The translations under genes and the position numbers were made by a program. Below the pieces are notes generated by a model. The model ran no database searches, was not told the origin of the DNA, and saw only the letters and a list, made by a program, of their open reading frames with translations. Positions 61,001 through 64,000 of a stretch of DNA of 64,000 nucleotides are shown in pieces (position 1 is the stretch's first letter; every line of letters starts with the position of its first letter). This DNA is from Gemmatimonadota bacterium. GTDB lineage: Bacteria; Latescibacterota; UBA2968; UBA8231. The stretch lies in NCBI GenBank assembly GCA_018673255.1, contig JABHDC010000174.1:25711-89710 (forward strand). The letters run 5' to 3'.

Positions 61001-62110
61001 GCCGAGCCAGAGGATGCCATCGCGTCCCTGCTCGAGGACCTTCACGGAGTTGGAGGCCACACCATCTGTCACGTCGAAGGTTTGCCAGTGCTCTGTACCT
61101 GGACCGGCGACCTGTCGCACGCCCGTGGGCAGGGGGGCCTGCACACGTGTATGACTCAACTGGCCGAGGCGCATGTCGACGGTGGTGGTGCTGCCCGCCG
61201 GATCCTGGAGGGTGATCCGATATTCATCCGGGCGCAAGGTGACTCGAAAACTCCCGGAAGTATCCGTGGCCACCGTGCACCAGAGGCGTGGACTGTGGGT
61301 CGACTGAACCTGAATCGAGGCGAAAGAGATGGGGCTCCCATTAGCCCAGGTGGCCAGGCCGACGAGGGGTATACCTGCCTGACCGGCAGGCAAAAGCATG
61401 ACGTCACCGATTCGGTTTACAAAAGGCCGTTTGCTCCGGCCGGGGCCCCACGACACGGTCTGGATGGTGCCATCGCCATCGGTATCGTTCAGCAGGATGT
61501 CGAACCCCAGGCTCAGCGCGGCGTCCAGGTCTGTGTAGGCCGACCAGGAGAGGTCAATGCGGACCTCATAGGAGATCTCGTGGGCATCGCCGATGGTCGC
61601 GGATCTGACGGCAGTTGCCGGTATCGATCCCTCGATCGAGACCGACTTCCCATGTAGATCGATGCTGTTGAGATGAGAGAGCCTCTCGGCCCGGCTGCCA
61701 GGACGTGTGCCCAGATCGTGCGAACTGGTGAGCAGGATGGTGCAGGCGTCGATAGGACCGCCGCCCGGGGCCGTGACGATGACGCTGTCGTCGTGGACTT
61801 CGACACCTATGTAGAGGGCGCCCTCGGTGGCACTGTAGCCAATACGGAAGCTCGCTTCCAGATCCCTGAAATCCGAGTGGGGCTGGGACGCAAAGTTGGT
61901 CTCGCGGATGGGGTAGGAGACCATGTCCTGAGGCCAGTCGGAGAGATCACCGTCGACGGTGATGCCAGTAACCGGCACGGCCAGGGCGACGGCGCCATTG
62001 TGGCCCTGGGTCGGTTCAGGAAATGTGACAGTGAAGAGACCCAGCAGACATGCCAGGCTCCTGAGCCTGCCAGACCATTCCCGAACTTCGACTTGGACCT
62101 TCTCAAGCAT
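58100..62110 (-). CDS. Transmembrane Reg_prop/Y_Y_Y sensor fused to a sigma-54 AAA+ domain
   Basis: A 1336-residue one-component receptor. N-terminal signal region; a CBM9/DOMON-like domain (about 45-230, ITVDGDLSDWPQDMVSYPIR, GALYIGVEVHDDSV); a CarboxypepD_reg-like segment (about 255-320). Then two-component propeller repeats (about 345-920: GLTRYDGRKFISYTRSDGLT, DRDGRLWVGTWSGGVSWLDG), a Y_Y_Y domain (LAYVYRLKGYDDEW), one membrane helix (about 1035-1053), and a cytoplasmic AAA+ domain with Walker A GEAGTGKE (1120), GAFTGA (1175) and Walker B ILFLDE. Both arginine fingers of sigma-54 activators are absent (Asn1254, Phe1260), and it stops after WPENVREL with no DNA-binding domain. ATG 62110 preferred; a TTG at 62146 is possible. 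Confidence 0.85.
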   Translation of the reverse strand: MLEKVQVEVREWSGRLRSLACLLGLFTVTFPEPTQGHNGAVALAVPVTGITVDGDLSDWPQDMVSYPIRETNFASQPHSDFRDLEASFRIGYSATEGALYIGVEVHDDSVIVTAPGGGPIDACTILLTSSHDLGTRPGSRAERLSHLNSIDLHGKSVSIEGSIPATAVRSATIGDAHEISYEVRIDLSWSAYTDLDAALSLGFDILLNDTDGDGTIQTVSWGPGRSKRPFVNRIGDVMLLPAGQAGIPLVGLATWANGSPISFASIQVQSTHSPRLWCTVATDTSGSFRVTLRPDEYRITLQDPAGSTTTVDMRLGQLSHTRVQAPLPTGVRQVAGPGTEHWQTFDVTDGVASNSVKVLEQGRDGILWLGTEAGLTRYDGRKFISYTRSDGLTQQWIHDLAEDQHGDLWIAAGNVGGWDLFLFDGTAFTSLRDSLGLTEMVGSLHSDRVGNMWIGTEGAGLSRWDGSRLETFTTAGGLSNNLVNDIWEDASGGIWIATISGVDYWNGQNLVHHRPDEIGSTRIVRQDQSGDMWYVGGRGLLRSRHGRLETVSLDEGPTPLVLSSLQEDRHGRMWVGTLSGIRRLDMDGTISTFTQGHGLAFDAVVDLLEDRDGHMWAATGWFGMGGGVTRFSGDRFVTFGVTDGLPTSNIGQTIQDTDGHVWMAASQSQHNIMSGLTRYDGSSFTSWNKAGGLRGERPKLLSVGSDIWVGTQRFDGVTFQYYEPSSGSSAWGLARRPATGDLWMAVWSSGVAHVEGRHLVPFTGIEDPHKVLPRTLAWDRDDRLWIGTWFGGLYRWNPATGETRHFGVDDGLEDEGIMTVIEDRDGRLWVGTWSGGVSWLDGERFITLTQRDGLAGNWVTDIVRDQRDRYVISTLGGGISLYDGLVMQTLTRADGLGGNVVQDVMEDNRGDLWLSTTTGLTRYRPGTTSPAVQITGIQADREYDPTAEVSLPTTQDLLTISFEGRSFLTTPDRLAYVYRLKGYDDEWRVTRDEEVVYQDLPLGDYHFEVKAVDGELSYSDAGNVPIVVHLAYGRIVMTAALVLAVAGLIIAGRYGLGRRHERDLARTELLQERRRHIEVKSHEIDQWTVDDFVGTSPGLQAVLNRIRDLQAEDGRVLITGEAGTGKELVALAVHSGSRRRDRPFVPVRCAGLPRAVESLDQRTQVLSLLFGHTQGAFTGADEDHEGLVQQAEGGILFLDEVGLLPLPTQAHLLRVLGQGEVRRTGSQDGEQVDLRVLASTSEDLQLQVEMGTFNGELYDFLAVESLHVPPLRERREDIAPLAQHLVDDAARQHGSEPQPLAPELLAQLQERLWPENVRELAQHLREIATTGARPSS

Positions 62111-62181
62111 GGGAGTGCTTTCGCTATCTATGGCACAGGGATACAAGGCAATGCGTTGGCCGGCAACGACACGCGAGCAGG

Positions 62182-62213
62182 ACGCCCTGCTTCAAGACCT
62201 TGATGCAGGGCGT
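62182..62213. other. Hairpin upstream of the sensor gene
   Basis: ACGCCCTGC (62182-62190) pairs with GCAGGGCGT (62205-62213); inside, TCAA-GACC-TTGA extends the stem after one mismatch. It lies 72-103 bases upstream of the sensor start and about 220 bases past the end of the glycosidase gene, both read on the minus strand. No T tract. The rest of the 325-base gap 62111-62435 shows nothing I can name. Confidence 0.45.
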
Positions 62214-62435
62214 TGATCCGCCGAGGAGCCTACTGTGTCACGAAGTACGGTCCATGGTCCGGCGTCAATAAGGCGGACGCACCGCGAACTGACGTGCCCG
62301 ACCTGGTAGGTCGCCCGGAGCCGTTGCACTGATGGGGATCTGGCCCTGTTGAGCGACGGTCTTGAGTCGGCCCAGCCACCGTATCCATCTGACGTTGTCG
62401 GGGGCCACTGATGCAGCCCGCGCCTCCGGAACTTC

Positions 62436-64000
62436 TCAGGCGGTCAGCACCAACACCCAGTCATGCACGACGACGGGGTGAGGTGGCGTCCAGGCGCCAT
62501 CGGCATCTGGTTCCACGGCGACGGTGTCCGTGCGATCACCGGTCATGGGATCGAACCAGAAGGACTCGTAGGAGACGTTAGGCTCGATCTCCAGAACCTG
62601 CGGCAGATTCCACATCTGCGGGACGTAGATGACACGCAATTCGCCGGGAATGCCGGCGGCGATATTGGTGTCGTAGTCGGTTCCATCCCACGGATTCTCG
62701 ATCCACTCGTCATGCGTCTCCAGCCGCCACCATTGGATGTCGGTCAATAGCTGACGTGCCAGTCCGACGTGCCGGGAGCCGGATGATCGATACGCTCCCT
62801 GCCAGGTCTGGGACCCCCAGGAGCGACCGTGCGGTGACGGGCCATAGGGATCCGCTTCCGTGCTCATCTGCCAGATGCCATTGGCGCCATAGGTGTGACC
62901 GAAGGCGCCGGAGAGAATCGCCTGCCAGAAGGACATGCGCTGCACGTCGGCATGACATCGTCCCAGGATGCCTTCGTAGCTGACCTCACTCACGAAGGTG
63001 GGCATCGCCGGTTGAATCGCTCGGGATTCGCGGACGGCTTCCACATTGTTGATGAGAGACTTGAAGCCACCGTGGCCGGTCTGGAGCATCTCGAAGTCCA
63101 GCACGCCGGGGTCTTCCACCTGCTGGCGACCAAATTGGGTCGGGTGGATGGTGACCGGGTTGTCGTGCCCGTCTACATCGTGCACGTATCGCGTGACCTC
63201 GGTCCAGCCCGACTTCTGCTCCTGTGCCTCCGACTCCTTGTTCTCGGAGAGGTAGTAGGGCATAGCCGCCTCACCGGCGATGCACCAGCAGACCGGGTAG
63301 GCTGAGTAACGGGCCACGATGTAGCGCCAGTATCGCTTGATGCGTTCCACGCCGATCTGGGGCAGGTAATATCCCCACATGCCGACGATGCATGGCATGA
63401 GCCCGGACTGGACGAGGTGGCCGATCTTTAGATCCGCGGCGTCGTAGTAGGCGGGGCTGATGCGTTCGAAGTTGTCTGCGAAGGGAAAGCCAGCCTCACT
63501 GCGGCCGCGTGGATCCCAGGCGGTCATGTCCGGATAGGGACCGGTGATGATCTGGATGGCGCTGAAGCCGGCAGAGACACGATCGGCTGCCAGGGTCTGG
63601 AATCCTTCAGGCCAGTCGAGTCGGGTGGTCAGGCCCATCCACCACGTGTCACCGATCCACAAGAATGGCGTGCCGTCCACGTGCTCCAGATAACGCTGGC
63701 TTTCGGAGACCTGCAATCGTCCGTGCTGCAGCAGCGGGTTGTCACCAGCATAAGGCGTGGCGCGGATGGTTCCAGTCTGGGCACACAATCCCGCATCATT
63801 CGGGCCCGGACCTGTAGTGAAGGTGCAGATCGTCTCGTATGTCCAGTCACCTTCTGCGGGCGCAGCGAAACGGACCTTCCAGATGTCGTCACCAGCCCAG
63901 AAGGCCGGCACGCGAATGGTTTGCTCGCCATTGGCGAAGAGGACGTCGAGTTCGACATCGTTGTAGGGATCGGCGTGACCCGCCTGCGAGGTGAAGGTCA
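62436..64000 (-). CDS. DUF5060/DUF4038 glycoside hydrolase (partial, 5' end outside window)
   Basis: The frame runs off the right edge, so the N-terminus is missing; 521 residues are visible. DUF5060 immunoglobulin-like domain at the visible start (NDVELDVLFANGEQTIRVPA, FWAGDDIWKVRFAAPAEGDW). Then a DUF4038-type TIM barrel (FLWIGDTWWMGLTTRLDWPE, RYSAYPVCWCIAGEAAMPYY, MPTFVSEVSYEGILG), where Glu in the GE block and Glu in SEVSYEG are candidate catalytic acids. A C-terminal beta-sandwich follows (YESFWFDPMTGDRTD). DUF4038 includes GH140 apiosidases (family knowledge). The actual substrate cannot be read. Lies upstream of the sensor gene on the same strand. Confidence 0.88.
   Translation of the reverse strand, partial: TFTSQAGHADPYNDVELDVLFANGEQTIRVPAFWAGDDIWKVRFAAPAEGDWTYETICTFTTGPGPNDAGLCAQTGTIRATPYAGDNPLLQHGRLQVSESQRYLEHVDGTPFLWIGDTWWMGLTTRLDWPEGFQTLAADRVSAGFSAIQIITGPYPDMTAWDPRGRSEAGFPFADNFERISPAYYDAADLKIGHLVQSGLMPCIVGMWGYYLPQIGVERIKRYWRYIVARYSAYPVCWCIAGEAAMPYYLSENKESEAQEQKSGWTEVTRYVHDVDGHDNPVTIHPTQFGRQQVEDPGVLDFEMLQTGHGGFKSLINNVEAVRESRAIQPAMPTFVSEVSYEGILGRCHADVQRMSFWQAILSGAFGHTYGANGIWQMSTEADPYGPSPHGRSWGSQTWQGAYRSSGSRHVGLARQLLTDIQWWRLETHDEWIENPWDGTDYDTNIAAGIPGELRVIYVPQMWNLPQVLEIEPNVSYESFWFDPMTGDRTDTVAVEPDADGAWTPPHPVVVHDWVLVLTA

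Noticed and set aside
1..64000. tRNA or rRNA genes
   Set aside because: No cloverleaf with GGTTCGAATCC-type T-arm or rRNA core sequence was recognised by eye. A tRNAscan-SE/barrnap run would settle this.

Overview
The window is a dense stretch of a GC-rich bacterial chromosome, with about 40 protein genes and no rRNA, tRNA or CRISPR array that I can recognise. Several traits point to the FCB (Bacteroidota-related) assemblage: a CarboxypepD_reg/TonB receptor paired with a DUF4249 lipoprotein, type IX-style C-terminal sorting domains on FG-GAP/ASPIC proteins, a Reg_prop/Y_Y_Y sensor and a homodimeric pyruvate dehydrogenase E1. The mix of phytanoyl-CoA-type dioxygenases, sulfatase, GH172/DUF2961 and Gfo/Idh/MocA genes would suit an uncultured lineage such as Latescibacterota. 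That placement is inference only.

Layout. 81-9464: carbohydrate catabolism. It holds a GH172-like protein, an MFS exporter read the other way, then a tightly overlapping five-gene operon (enolase-superfamily/sialidase fusion, small membrane protein, sodium:solute symporter, Gfo/Idh/MocA oxidoreductase, GH32). 9498-12644: a TonB-like N-terminus on a LolA-like body, a phytanoyl-CoA-type dioxygenase and an SbcD/Mre11-like nuclease. 12754-15864: two paralogous soluble proteins, each joining a FliG_C-like domain to two MotA-cytoplasmic-like modules, and each preceded by a matching multi-hairpin RNA leader with covarying stems. 15875-26806: aldo/keto reductase, lipoprotein, then a probable long operon (cupin, RraA-like, TonB receptor, YfiR, hybrid histidine kinase, sulfotransferase, sulfatase, aldo/keto reductase). 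26840-32999: DUF4249/TonB pair and aceE.

33032-39946: a sigma-54 enhancer-binding protein diverges from an LPP20/CsgG(FlgO)-like envelope operon. The space between carries a near-perfect -24/-12 promoter and inverted-repeat candidate activator sites. 39943-43930: yejF-yejE-yejB without yejA. 44094-46505: DUF342/FapA-like gene with an in-frame TGA near its likely start. 46509-50572: BNR-repeat protein, polyphosphate kinase, CBS protein. 50743-58035: fibronectin-like/NHL lipoprotein and a duplicated FG-GAP/ASPIC/T9SS gene (one copy 5'-truncated). The intact copy is preceded by twin palindromes. 58100-62110: a very large one-component sensor with a CBM9-like domain, Reg_prop propellers, Y_Y_Y and one membrane span. 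It ends in a sigma-54 AAA+ domain that lacks both arginine fingers and any DNA-binding domain. 62436-64000: a partial DUF5060/DUF4038 glycosidase.

The strongest leads for something undescribed are the FliG-MotA fusion proteins with their shared RNA leader, the membrane sigma-54 AAA+ sensor, and the sigma-54-controlled LPP20/CsgG operon. Together with the FapA-like gene they show flagellar-motor-type parts with no flagellar structural genes in view.
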